A stretch of DNA of 64,000 nt from positions 5,584,001 to 5,648,000 of the forward strand of contig NZ_CP117768.1 in the NCBI RefSeq assembly GCF_028623165.1. The letters run 5' to 3'. Both the position numbers and the translations under genes were made by a program. The notes under the pieces are model-generated. The model ran no database searches, was not told where the DNA came from, and saw nothing but the letters and a program-made list of their open reading frames with translations. This DNA comes from Nostoc sp. UHCC 0926 (GTDB lineage Bacteria; Cyanobacteriota; Cyanobacteriia; Cyanobacteriales; Nostocaceae). Of this stretch, positions 55,375 to 63,590 are shown piece by piece. Each line of letters opens with the position of its first letter. Within the stretch, counting starts at the first letter, position 1.

Positions 55375-55995
55375 CTACGTTGGTAGACCTCCAGCTTGAA
55401 AAATCTGTTCGGCTGTTAAATTCAATTCCGGGAAAGTATGCGAGATGATGCGATTGCTGCCTCTAAATTGAGTAACTTGGTATTCACCATCGATTAATTG
55501 ATAAATAGATATAGTAGGCTGTTTGGGGTTGCCAGTGAACTTTTTAGCGCCTAGACCGAGATAATCTACAACCCAGTATTCAGGAATTCCAATACCCTCA
55601 TACTTACCCTGTTTTGTATAGTAGTCATCATCCCAATTGCTACTAACTACCTCAACTACTAAGGGAATTGATGCTGCAAGGCTTACAGTTGATTCTTTTT
55701 TCCATAGCGGCTCATTCACTAAATTAGGGCGATTCAGTAATAGCACATCTGGGGAATAGGCAGATTCCGAATTAGTTGGTTTAATGAGCGCAGTTTTGGG
55801 GATTATATAAGGTAGACCATTACGAACGTACTCAATAGCAATTTTTTCAACCAAAAACCCGACAATACCCTCATGGTCTCCTACTGGTTGTGCCATTTCA
55901 ACAATCACTCCATCATGTAATTCATATCTTCCACCTTCGGGTCGCCACGCTGCAAAATCTTCAAAGGTTACTAGTTTTGGTATGGCTTGAGTCAT
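55375..55995 (-). CDS. Uma2 family (DUF820) putative endonuclease
   Basis: A 206-residue relative of the previous gene's family with YELHDGVIVEMAQPVGDHE, AYSPDVLLLNR, PLVVEVVSSNWDDDYYTK and GKYEGIGIPEYWVVDYLG. The acidic residues and the Lys of the PD-(D/E)XK site are present. It reads against its neighbours on both sides, so it is a unit by itself. Confidence 0.85.
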   Translation of the reverse strand: MTQAIPKLVTFEDFAAWRPEGGRYELHDGVIVEMAQPVGDHEGIVGFLVEKIAIEYVRNGLPYIIPKTALIKPTNSESAYSPDVLLLNRPNLVNEPLWKKESTVSLAASIPLVVEVVSSNWDDDYYTKQGKYEGIGIPEYWVVDYLGLGAKKFTGNPKQPTISIYQLIDGEYQVTQFRGSNRIISHTFPELNLTAEQIFQAGGLPT

Positions 55996-56105
55996 AATCT
56001 ATCACCCCTAGTAGTTGTTTTGATCATATCGCTTTCTTACGTTCAGCCTTAACAGTAATATTAAAGGGTACAGTACTCGAAAAGGTTTGTTGCAAAGAAC
56101 TGACT

Positions 56106-56750
56106 ATGGTGGCAATAACAACATCCGCAGAAAATAGGGTTTTACTCCAAAACATCAGCTGGCAGATATTTAAAACCATGCTGGCTGAAATGGGTTCAGA
56201 ACGTAATTCCCGATTTGCTTATGACAATGGAACGATAGAAATTATCACCCCACAAATGCCACATGAGAACTCAAATCGCTTAATAGAAGTTTTTGTTGGT
56301 GTATTGTGCGAAGAGTTGGGCTGGGAAATTAAACGCGCTGGTTCGCTAACTTTAACGCGAGATGATTTAGAGAAGGGAGCCGAGCCAGATAGTAGCTACT
56401 ATATTCAAAATGAAGCCCTAGTTCGAGATAAAGAAAATATTGACATAGCGATCGACCCACCCCCTGACCTTGTGCTGGAAGTGGAATATTCCAGGTCTGC
56501 AATAGACAAGCTTAAGCTTTATGCTGCGATGGGAGTCCCGGAATTTTGGCGTTATAACGGCAGTGTGTTGCGAGTCTACATACTTGCAGGTGGGCAATAC
56601 TCAGAAGTCGAAACCAGCCCTACTTTTGCGCCTGTGTCGGTCAAGGAGATTCCTCAGTTTATGCAAGAAGCGAAGAAGAATGGGGAAATTGCTACTACCC
56701 GTGCTTTTCGGGCTTGGGTGCAACAGAAAATTTCTGCTAGGCAAAAGTAA
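56106..56750 (+). CDS. Uma2 family (DUF820) putative endonuclease
   Basis: The third family member here (214 residues). It has GTIEIITPQMPHENSNRLIE, GAEPDSSYYIQN with the Asp, PPDLVLEVEYS with the Glu strand and KLKLYAAMGVPEFWRYNG. The long C-terminal tail (from about 165) is Lys/Glu/Ala-rich. The three copies are too different from each other for a recent tandem duplication. Confidence 0.85.
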   Translation: MVAITTSAENRVLLQNISWQIFKTMLAEMGSERNSRFAYDNGTIEIITPQMPHENSNRLIEVFVGVLCEELGWEIKRAGSLTLTRDDLEKGAEPDSSYYIQNEALVRDKENIDIAIDPPPDLVLEVEYSRSAIDKLKLYAAMGVPEFWRYNGSVLRVYILAGGQYSEVETSPTFAPVSVKEIPQFMQEAKKNGEIATTRAFRAWVQQKISARQK

Positions 56751-57409
56751 AACCATGTCCGGCAAATAGACCATAATTATCGCCAAACATCTCCCCTAGT
56801 AATGCCTACTGTGTACACACAAGTCTCTCTGGACACAATTTCTGGTTTATCGAATAGCTCAAGAAAGGTTATGCTACGCAAAACCTGTCCCTCTCCTTAC
56901 CAAGGAGAGGGATTAAAGTCAGGACAGGGAGAGGCTTTGATTTTTCCAGATGAGGTGAAAAGTTAACAAGATTCCCGACTTCTTAAACAAGTCCGGGATC
57001 TGAGGCTTCGATTTTCAATAACTCTTCAAATCCTTAATTAATCTCAACAAATACTAACCATCTCCCACCTTCCCACTCCCCTATTCCCTTGGCGATGCCT
57101 GCGGCGGGCTGCGCCTACGCAGTTTTAATAAGTATTTATTCCTACTTTTTGGGTGGTTTTTAGTGAAACAAGTACCCTAAAATGACAAAACATCCTGAAA
57201 TCTATATAAATTAATGGTTTCATCTATCCACATCAGGCTACAACACCTTAGAATGATTCATTGAAAAGTCGAGCCGATGGGATGTACAGCCATTTTGAGT
57301 AAAAATACTCCCAAAGGATGATTTTTGTATTTCTGCGAACAAAGATTTTAGTACAGATGCACTAGGGTGCATTCGTAAAGAATCTCAAGTAAACCTTCAG
57401 GAGTTTGAC
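56751..57409. other. 659-bp gap before the HU gene
   Basis: Contains the palindrome CCCTCTCCTTACCAAGGAGA then GGG (56889-56911), the terminator-like hairpin at 56969-57001 and a short GC-rich repeat (about 57092-57120). The HU promoter is expected in the last 200 bp, but I cannot fix it. Confidence 0.5.
56969..57001. terminator. Terminator-like hairpin repeat
   Basis: AGATTCCCGAC and GTCCGGGATCT pair apart from two positions. It is a divergent copy of the 39294 and 54269 hairpins, about 220 bp behind the third Uma2 gene. Confidence 0.5.
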
Positions 57410-57694
57410 ATGAACAAAGGTGAATTAGTTGATGCCGTAGCTGAAAAGGCTAGTGTTACCAAGAAACAAGCGGATGCAGTCTTAACTGCCGCTTTGGAAA
57501 CGATTATTGAAGCAGTTTCCTCTGGTGATAAGGTAACGCTGGTAGGATTTGGCTCATTTGAATCACGGGAACGTAAAGCCCGCGAAGGTCGCAACCCGAA
57601 AACAAATGAAAAAATGGAAATTCCAGCGACGAGGGTTCCTGCTTTCTCGGCAGGAAAACTGTTTAGAGAAAAGGTAGCACCCCCAAAATCATAG
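57410..57694 (+). CDS. hup: HU family DNA-binding protein
   Basis: A 94-residue histone-like protein: MNKGELVDAVAEKASVTKKQ, the VTLVGFGSFESRERKAREGR arm start, and NPKTNEKMEIPATRVPAFSAGK with the beta-ribbon that intercalates in DNA. It bends and compacts the nucleoid; in Anabaena the HU protein is also needed for heterocyst formation. CAGGAG 8 bp before the ATG is a ribosome binding site. The next gene follows after 26 bp and may be co-transcribed. Confidence 0.95.
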   Translation: MNKGELVDAVAEKASVTKKQADAVLTAALETIIEAVSSGDKVTLVGFGSFESRERKAREGRNPKTNEKMEIPATRVPAFSAGKLFREKVAPPKS

Positions 57695-57720
57695 GTTCTA
57701 TCTTCTGGAATCCTTTTTTA

Positions 57721-58848
57721 ATGCGGCAACCTGCACATGGGGGAAATTTAGCCTGGGCAGCAGCACTGGCTGGCTGTCCCCCTGACGCTATTCTGGATTT
57801 TTCTGCTAGTATCAGCCCGTTGGGGCCTCCAAACAGCGCGATCGCTGCTATCCTGTCCCAAATTGGTAATCTTAAGCACTATCCAGACCCAAACTATAGT
57901 GAACTGAGACTAGCTCTCAGTCACTTCCATCAATTGCCGCCTGAGTGGATTCTGCCGGGTAACGGCTCCGCAGAATTACTCACTTTAGTAGGTAGGGAAT
58001 TAGCTCAATTAACTGCGACAATTTTAATCACTCCAGCCTTTGGCGACTACTACCGAACCCTGAGGGCATACAACGCTAAAGTGCTGGAGTGTCCGCTGAT
58101 TAGTTCTGAGCAACGAGTCCTGATGAGCCAGTGCGTTGCTAACTTTCCTAAAGTTGTAGCAACTGGCGTTGCTGAGTTAAAAGCTCTACTCAAGACTCAG
58201 CACTCAGGACTTAGTTCTACTGACTGCGCCTTACTGCTAAACAACCCCCACAACCCAACCGGAAAACTATTTTCGCGGGACTCTATTTTGCCCTACCTGG
58301 AGCAATTTGCTTTGGTTGTGGTGGATGAAGCATTTATGGATTTTGTGCCGCCCAATGAGGAACAAAGCCTGATTGGGGTGGTGCAGGAATATGCAAATTT
58401 AGTAGTATTGCGATCGCTGACCAAATTTTACAGTCTCCCAGGACTGCGATTAGGATATGCGATCGCACACCCCGACTGGCTGGCTAAATGGCAGCTATGG
58501 CGTGACCCCTGGCCCGTAAACACACTAGCGGCGGCGGCAGCAATTGCGGCCCTCCAAGATACGGAGTTTCAACAGCAAACCTGGGCATGGCTACCACCTG
58601 CACGAAACCAACTCTTTCAGGGTTTAGCTGAAATACCAGGATTGCAACCCCAAGCAAGTGCTGCTAACTTTTTACTAGTTGAGTCCCAACAGTCTACTTC
58701 GCAATTACAGCAACAATTACTCCAGCATCACCAGATTTTAATCCGCGATTGCCTTAGTTTTAAAGAACTAGGCGATCGCTTTTTCCGGGTTGCTGTACGT
58801 GAAGAGTCCGATAACCAACGCTTACTAACAGCGCTAAAAGAGAGTTAG
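57721..58848 (+). CDS. cobD: Threonine-phosphate decarboxylase CobD-like PLP enzyme
   Basis: Family of class I/II aminotransferases close to HisC. The 375 residues start QPAHGGNLAWAAALAGCPPD and have DFSASISPLGPP, PGNGSAELL, LLNNPHNPTG, VVVDEAFMDF and the PLP Lys in SLTKFYSLPGLRLGYA. It should make aminopropanol phosphate for the nucleotide loop of cobalamin-type cofactors. Odd: residues about 130-165 (VLMSQCVANFPKVVATGVAE onward) are encoded by DNA that matches the 78-bp hairpin repeat of this genome, so the protein carries a repeat-derived insert. Confidence 0.88.
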   Translation: MRQPAHGGNLAWAAALAGCPPDAILDFSASISPLGPPNSAIAAILSQIGNLKHYPDPNYSELRLALSHFHQLPPEWILPGNGSAELLTLVGRELAQLTATILITPAFGDYYRTLRAYNAKVLECPLISSEQRVLMSQCVANFPKVVATGVAELKALLKTQHSGLSSTDCALLLNNPHNPTGKLFSRDSILPYLEQFALVVVDEAFMDFVPPNEEQSLIGVVQEYANLVVLRSLTKFYSLPGLRLGYAIAHPDWLAKWQLWRDPWPVNTLAAAAAIAALQDTEFQQQTWAWLPPARNQLFQGLAEIPGLQPQASAANFLLVESQQSTSQLQQQLLQHHQILIRDCLSFKELGDRFFRVAVREESDNQRLLTALKES

Positions 58849-59050
58849 GAGTTATAAGTTATAAGTTATGAGTTTATAGCGAGCGATCGTTTGTATGCAA
58901 TCCACTCTGACCTCACTTCCATTCCTCTCCTAAAACGAGAAAGACTTTGAATCTTACTCCCCTTTTCTTGCAGGGAAGGGGCTGTTGTTGTTAGGTCTGT
59001 ATTGAACTCAACGCAGAAATCCTATAAGAAGGGTTTTAACTCCTAACTTC

Positions 59051-59128
59051 TAACTCCTGTACAGACGCGATTAATGAGCCAGCGCGTTGCGGGGGTTCCC
59101 CCCGTTGTAGCGACTGGCGTCGCGTCTC
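59051..59128. repeat. 78-bp hairpin repeat, copy 2
   Basis: Identical over 78 bases to 43754-43831. It fills part of the 317-bp gap between the cobD-like gene and the flavoprotein gene, flanked on both sides by TAACTCCTAACT-type heptad repeats. Confidence 0.75.
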
Positions 59129-59165
59129 CTAATTCCTAATTCCTAACTCCTAACTTTAAATTCGC

Positions 59166-60620
59166 GTGACCGTTGACTATGATGTTGTAATTATTGGTGG
59201 CAGTCTTGCTGGATACTACGCTGCCCTTGCTGCCACCCAACTACGTGCTACAGTTGCCCTGGTGGAACCCAAAGTAGACTACGGGTTTACTGATCACCAT
59301 GCTCTTACCGAAATCGGTAAACTGGCGCAGAAGTTGAATGATGCCGCTAGTTTTGGTATTCATGCCACACACACTGATACCTCAGAAGAATGCCACATAT
59401 CTATGGCATGGCAAGAGGCGATGCTGTATGCTCAATGCATCGCCTCAAATCTCAAAGAACAGCATTCTCCAGGCATCCTAGCCGCGCTGGGGGTAGATGT
59501 TATCGTTGGTAGTGGTCAATTTCAATCTTCACCCCAACTCGCTTTTGCTGTTAACAATCGCCTACTACGCGCCCGTACCTATTTGCTGGCCAGTGGTTCG
59601 CGTCCAGAAATTCCAGAGATTGAAGGATTGCAAGCCACTGGCTACTTTACCCTATCTAATATTTGGCAATCCTTAAAGGGAGCGACATTACCCAAAAATT
59701 GGGTAATTATTGGCGGGATTCCCCAAAGCATTGAAATCGCTCAAACTTTAGCCCGGTTTGGTTGCAGTGTGACGCTGGTAGTCAAGCATCCCTATGTTCT
59801 ACCCCATCTTGACCCTGAGATAGCCATATTGCTTCAGGCACAGTTGGAAGTTGAAGGTGTATGCGTCCTCACTGATAAACCAGTAACTCAGGTGAGGCTA
59901 ATTGAGGATAAAAAGTGGATTCAAGCAGGAGATAAAGCCATTGAAACTGATGAAATTCTAGTGGCGACTGGACAACAGCCGAATTTTGAATCCCTAAATT
60001 TGGCAACGGTAGGCGTGAAATGGCATCGGCGTAGCTTAGTAGTGAATGATAAACTACAAACTACTAACCACCGCATTTACGCTTGTGGTGATGTAATTGG
60101 TGGTTACGACTTTGCCAATATCGCTAATTATGAAGCAAAAATTGCCCTGAACAATGCACTCTTTTTTCCCAGGTTAAAAGTAAATTATCACTCCATTCCT
60201 TGGGCAATGTTTTCTGTACCGATGGTGGCGCAAGTGGGTTTGACAGAGGCGCAGGCAAAACGCCAATTTGGTCGAGATAAAGTCTTAGTTTTGCGACAGT
60301 ATTTTAAAACAGTGGCAGCAGCCCAACTTAGGGACGAAACCACTGGTATGTATAAATTAATTGTGCTACCCAACGGTGAAATTTTGGGAGCTTCGATATT
60401 GGGGACAGAATCTGGAGAGTTGATTAATTTGATTGCTTTGGCAATGTCCCAAAAAATTAAAGTCAAAGATTTAGCAAATCTATCTCCTGTCTATCCCAGT
60501 TTCTCAGAAATTCTGGAGCAAACTGCAAGAGAGTGGAGTAAGCAGAGGTTAAATAGCAATATTGCTTTGCAAGAGTTTTTAGAAGGCTTCTTCCATTTTC
60601 GCCGCAATTGGAATTTGTGA
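59166..60620 (+). CDS. FAD/NAD(P)-dependent oxidoreductase, disulfide-reductase fold without the cysteines
   Basis: The 484 residues have the two Rossmann folds of the mercuric/dihydrolipoamide reductase family: VVIIGGSLAGYYAALAA for FAD, VIIGGIPQSIEIAQTLARFG for NAD(P), the IYACGDVIGG loop and a C-terminal dimer domain. But the redox motif CxxxxC near residue 40 is replaced by DYGFTDHHALTEIG, and the C-terminal His-Pro-x-x-Ser-Glu reads YPSFSE, with Tyr for His. It therefore cannot be a normal disulfide reductase. GTG 59166 is the start. The function is open. Confidence 0.85.
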   Translation: MTVDYDVVIIGGSLAGYYAALAATQLRATVALVEPKVDYGFTDHHALTEIGKLAQKLNDAASFGIHATHTDTSEECHISMAWQEAMLYAQCIASNLKEQHSPGILAALGVDVIVGSGQFQSSPQLAFAVNNRLLRARTYLLASGSRPEIPEIEGLQATGYFTLSNIWQSLKGATLPKNWVIIGGIPQSIEIAQTLARFGCSVTLVVKHPYVLPHLDPEIAILLQAQLEVEGVCVLTDKPVTQVRLIEDKKWIQAGDKAIETDEILVATGQQPNFESLNLATVGVKWHRRSLVVNDKLQTTNHRIYACGDVIGGYDFANIANYEAKIALNNALFFPRLKVNYHSIPWAMFSVPMVAQVGLTEAQAKRQFGRDKVLVLRQYFKTVAAAQLRDETTGMYKLIVLPNGEILGASILGTESGELINLIALAMSQKIKVKDLANLSPVYPSFSEILEQTAREWSKQRLNSNIALQEFLEGFFHFRRNWNL

Positions 60621-60896
60621 GTGGGGTGGGAGTTGTCATTAGAATAACTCCACAAACTGGGCTTTCTTGGATAATTGTTATTTGAGCATTACCTCATTTC
60701 TTGCTAGGGTTGCGATCGCAGTTGGTGCTATACATCAATGTTATATATCATCCAGTTTCCTAAGTATCCATTCCAAACTTTTCGGGGGCTAACTGTGAGC
60801 TGGTGTCAATGGCTAGTGTAGTTATATGTGTATTATTAGTATTATTAGTGACTGAAATTCCAGCCTGAGACTGGGAACGAGGTAATTGGGAGTGCA

Positions 60897-61607
60897 TTAA
60901 AATCCCTGCATCACTACCCACACTACCCCCGCAGCTACCAGAGGCACACTGAGGTTATCTGTACCGTGGGGTGAGACTGCCTCTGCTAGGGTGGCGAAAG
61001 TAGCAGTTATTACTGCGGTTAACAAGACCCATGCCAAGCTAAAAGGTTTTGCTAGGGGACTCAGTGACGAACCAGGTAGCAGCAACAGCACTAAGAAAAT
61101 GACTACTGTACTCGCTACAAACATTGCTGCCGAACCTTCCCAGGAACGCACAGAATTTCCCACTTGGTATTTATGCTGTCCGAAGCGTCTACCGATTAAT
61201 GCTGCTAGTGCATCCCCCCAGGTCATCGCCATTATCCCGGCTACAGCGATTGGGGCGCTATCTACTGGCCCGTCTGGTCGCCACAGTAGCCCGAAAAGCA
61301 GTGTTACTGAGATAGCGAAATAAACTGTGCCAGGTGAGCTATCCTGGGTATCCATTGCCCCGATGATTCGGTAGCGGTAAAACAGGTAGTTAAGTCCGAT
61401 AAAGGTAGCAAAAGGTATAATTCCGATTTCCCATTGCTTAAACAGCAGCAGGACGCCAAAGACCCACATCCCTGCACCAATATGGATCACTTTGCGAGTC
61501 AAATCCGGCTTCACAGCAAACAGCTTACGCAGTCCCTCGCCAATCACAAGCAGACTAATCGCGTAAACATAAGAAATTGCTAGCCCGATAAAATCATTGT
61601 TAGTCAT
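60897..61607 (-). CDS. Phytol kinase/dolichol kinase-type CTP-dependent membrane kinase
   Basis: A 236-residue protein with about seven membrane helices. It shows the family marks RKVIHIGAGMWVFGV near residue 40, MTWGDALAALIGRRFGQHKY (about 130-150) and RSWEGSAAMFVAS. The family includes VTE5-type phytol kinase, which recycles phytol from chlorophyll for tocopherol synthesis; farnesol or dolichol kinase activity is possible. It ends just before a convergent, gene-free 276-bp stretch. Confidence 0.82.
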   Translation of the reverse strand: MTNNDFIGLAISYVYAISLLVIGEGLRKLFAVKPDLTRKVIHIGAGMWVFGVLLLFKQWEIGIIPFATFIGLNYLFYRYRIIGAMDTQDSSPGTVYFAISVTLLFGLLWRPDGPVDSAPIAVAGIMAMTWGDALAALIGRRFGQHKYQVGNSVRSWEGSAAMFVASTVVIFLVLLLLPGSSLSPLAKPFSLAWVLLTAVITATFATLAEAVSPHGTDNLSVPLVAAGVVWVVMQGF

Positions 61608-61665
61608 TTGTCATTTGTCATAGGGGATTGGTCAATTATCAATAGTACTCCTTCCCCTGCTTCTT

Positions 61666-63447
61666 CTATTTAGACCGATCGCTATTTCGTTTAAAGTTCT
61701 TTTCTACTAACGAAACACTACCAATACCTTGAAGAATACCACGACCGATTAAACCTAAACCCTGACCAATTACTTGGGTGAGGATGAAGACTATACCACT
61801 ACCTAAAAAAGCTAATAGTGATTTTAAACGCGGTGCGATCGCATCACTAAATTCTAGGAGTAACGTCACTACTAAAGGAATATTAGAAAGTTTTACTAAC
61901 TCCTGATTTCGAGGAGCATAAACTGAAGTATTGGCAATGCCGCGAGGCGTAATTACAAATAGCTCATACCGACTTTCAAAAACTGCTTTTGGCTCATTTA
62001 TATAATTAGCTAAACGATATTTCCACGATAAATCATTTCTAAATCGTTCAATCTCTCGTGTGGAAATTAATTGGCGTCCATAAAATTTTTTTTTAATCGC
62101 TTCTACATCTGCTAAAGAGTTTAGCAGTGGTTGCACTACCCCATTCGCTACCTGAATCAACAAGTTCTCTAAAATCATTAATGCTTGGGACTTGGCTTCA
62201 GCGCTCACTACTGGATAAGAAGTATTATCAATGTTTAATTCTGTTTGAAATAGCAGATAAGAATAAAACTCACAATATAGGGGAATTCTATTGAGAATAT
62301 CTCTTTGTACAACCTCTGTATTTTGGAGCAAAAAATTAACAATTTCTATATTTTGATTTCCTAGTTTTATCCGAGAAAATTTTCCAAAAAAATCTGTAAT
62401 TGCTACTTGCCATAAATCACGTAATAGGATAAGTTTTACCTCATATAATTGATTTATCTCTATTTGAGAAGCACGCAGTTCATCCAACTGTTCAGCCAAT
62501 TTTTGCAGGATAAGATAAAGTAATTCCCGTTTTTTATCTTCACGAAAGATGTCAATTTCTAAAGGGATATCTGTGACATTTCGTAAAGAAAATTGAAGTT
62601 TGGTAACGCAAGATGCAAACAACTCAGATTGTAGTGTTCCCGGACTAAGTAAAGGTGACACAGTTTGCCTTTGTTGAATGGCACTACTCAATGAAGGAAC
62701 CAGAGGCGGCTGATCAGCAACGGGGATATGTTCCTCTTGCCTTTCTTGTGATGAAACCAACAACCGATTTATTAACCAACGAGCCGCTAGCAGTTCTCGC
62801 CGCTGTCCAGCCAGAATTGCTCGATCTAGTACTGGTAGTCCGGGAACTTGTAATTGTGCTGTTACTGCGGCTAGGGTAGCGTCAATGTAAGCAATTCCTG
62901 ACAAACGTAAATTATTTCGCAGTCTAAAAAAGGGAAGTGGGGAGTGGGGAACTCGCGGCCCCCTCTGGGGATTAAGGGCAATAAGGAGTGAGGAATTAGG
63001 AGTGATTATTGCTTCTGTGTCCTGAAACCAATAGGAACCACCATCTGCAACTTGTTGCATGGCGGCGACTAACTCAGGAAGTGGTGTGCCTTTGGGGCAG
63101 TAGCCATTAATACCAACAGATTTCGCAGCCAAGAGTAGGCCTTGTTCTTGAACAGAACTGAGGAGTAAAATTGGCAGGTTGGGATATAAGGCTCTGAGTT
63201 GCCGACAGAATTGTAAACCTAGCTGCTGACTGGTGGTGGAGCGGCCATTACCGAATTCCAAAACCACCAAATTTACCTGGTTAGGGTCTTCTTGGGCAAT
63301 TTCTGCTAAAATTTGCAAGGCAGCAGTATCAGTTTCTACCACTCCTGTAACTTGCAGGTTAGTAATTGCTTCCAGAGCTACCCGTAATCCCAGACGAAAA
63401 ATTGGGTCTTGGTCGATTAACAATAATTTTAGAGGGCGATCGCTCAT
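61666..63447 (-). CDS. DUF3685 protein with a degenerate response-regulator receiver domain
   Basis: Residues 1-140 form a receiver fold: LLLIDQDPIFRLGL (acidic pair Asp12 and Asp14), VVLEFGNG where the phospho-accepting Asp is Glu64, LLLSSVQ (Ser97 or 98) and YCPKGTP (Lys119). The rest, up to 593, fits the cyanobacterial DUF3685 family, with a C-terminal hydrophobic stretch near 545-575. No DNA-binding domain is seen. A Glu at the phosphorylation site can lock such domains in an on-like state. Residues 151-174 (SLLIALNPQRGPRVPHSPLP) are encoded by what looks like intergenic heptad repeat. Confidence 0.82.
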   Translation of the reverse strand: MSDRPLKLLLIDQDPIFRLGLRVALEAITNLQVTGVVETDTAALQILAEIAQEDPNQVNLVVLEFGNGRSTTSQQLGLQFCRQLRALYPNLPILLLSSVQEQGLLLAAKSVGINGYCPKGTPLPELVAAMQQVADGGSYWFQDTEAIITPNSSLLIALNPQRGPRVPHSPLPFFRLRNNLRLSGIAYIDATLAAVTAQLQVPGLPVLDRAILAGQRRELLAARWLINRLLVSSQERQEEHIPVADQPPLVPSLSSAIQQRQTVSPLLSPGTLQSELFASCVTKLQFSLRNVTDIPLEIDIFREDKKRELLYLILQKLAEQLDELRASQIEINQLYEVKLILLRDLWQVAITDFFGKFSRIKLGNQNIEIVNFLLQNTEVVQRDILNRIPLYCEFYSYLLFQTELNIDNTSYPVVSAEAKSQALMILENLLIQVANGVVQPLLNSLADVEAIKKKFYGRQLISTREIERFRNDLSWKYRLANYINEPKAVFESRYELFVITPRGIANTSVYAPRNQELVKLSNIPLVVTLLLEFSDAIAPRLKSLLAFLGSGIVFILTQVIGQGLGLIGRGILQGIGSVSLVEKNFKRNSDRSK

Positions 63448-63590
63448 ACTCTACTCAATTACCCAAGCACTGTTTTTTACCAATCAGAAAACAGCTTTGA
63501 TACAAAACTTTGTCTTCCTGATTGTTACCTGTTTTCGCAAACTGATAAATCGATCATAGTTGGCATAGGCAGCCGTCACTGTGTAATTAA

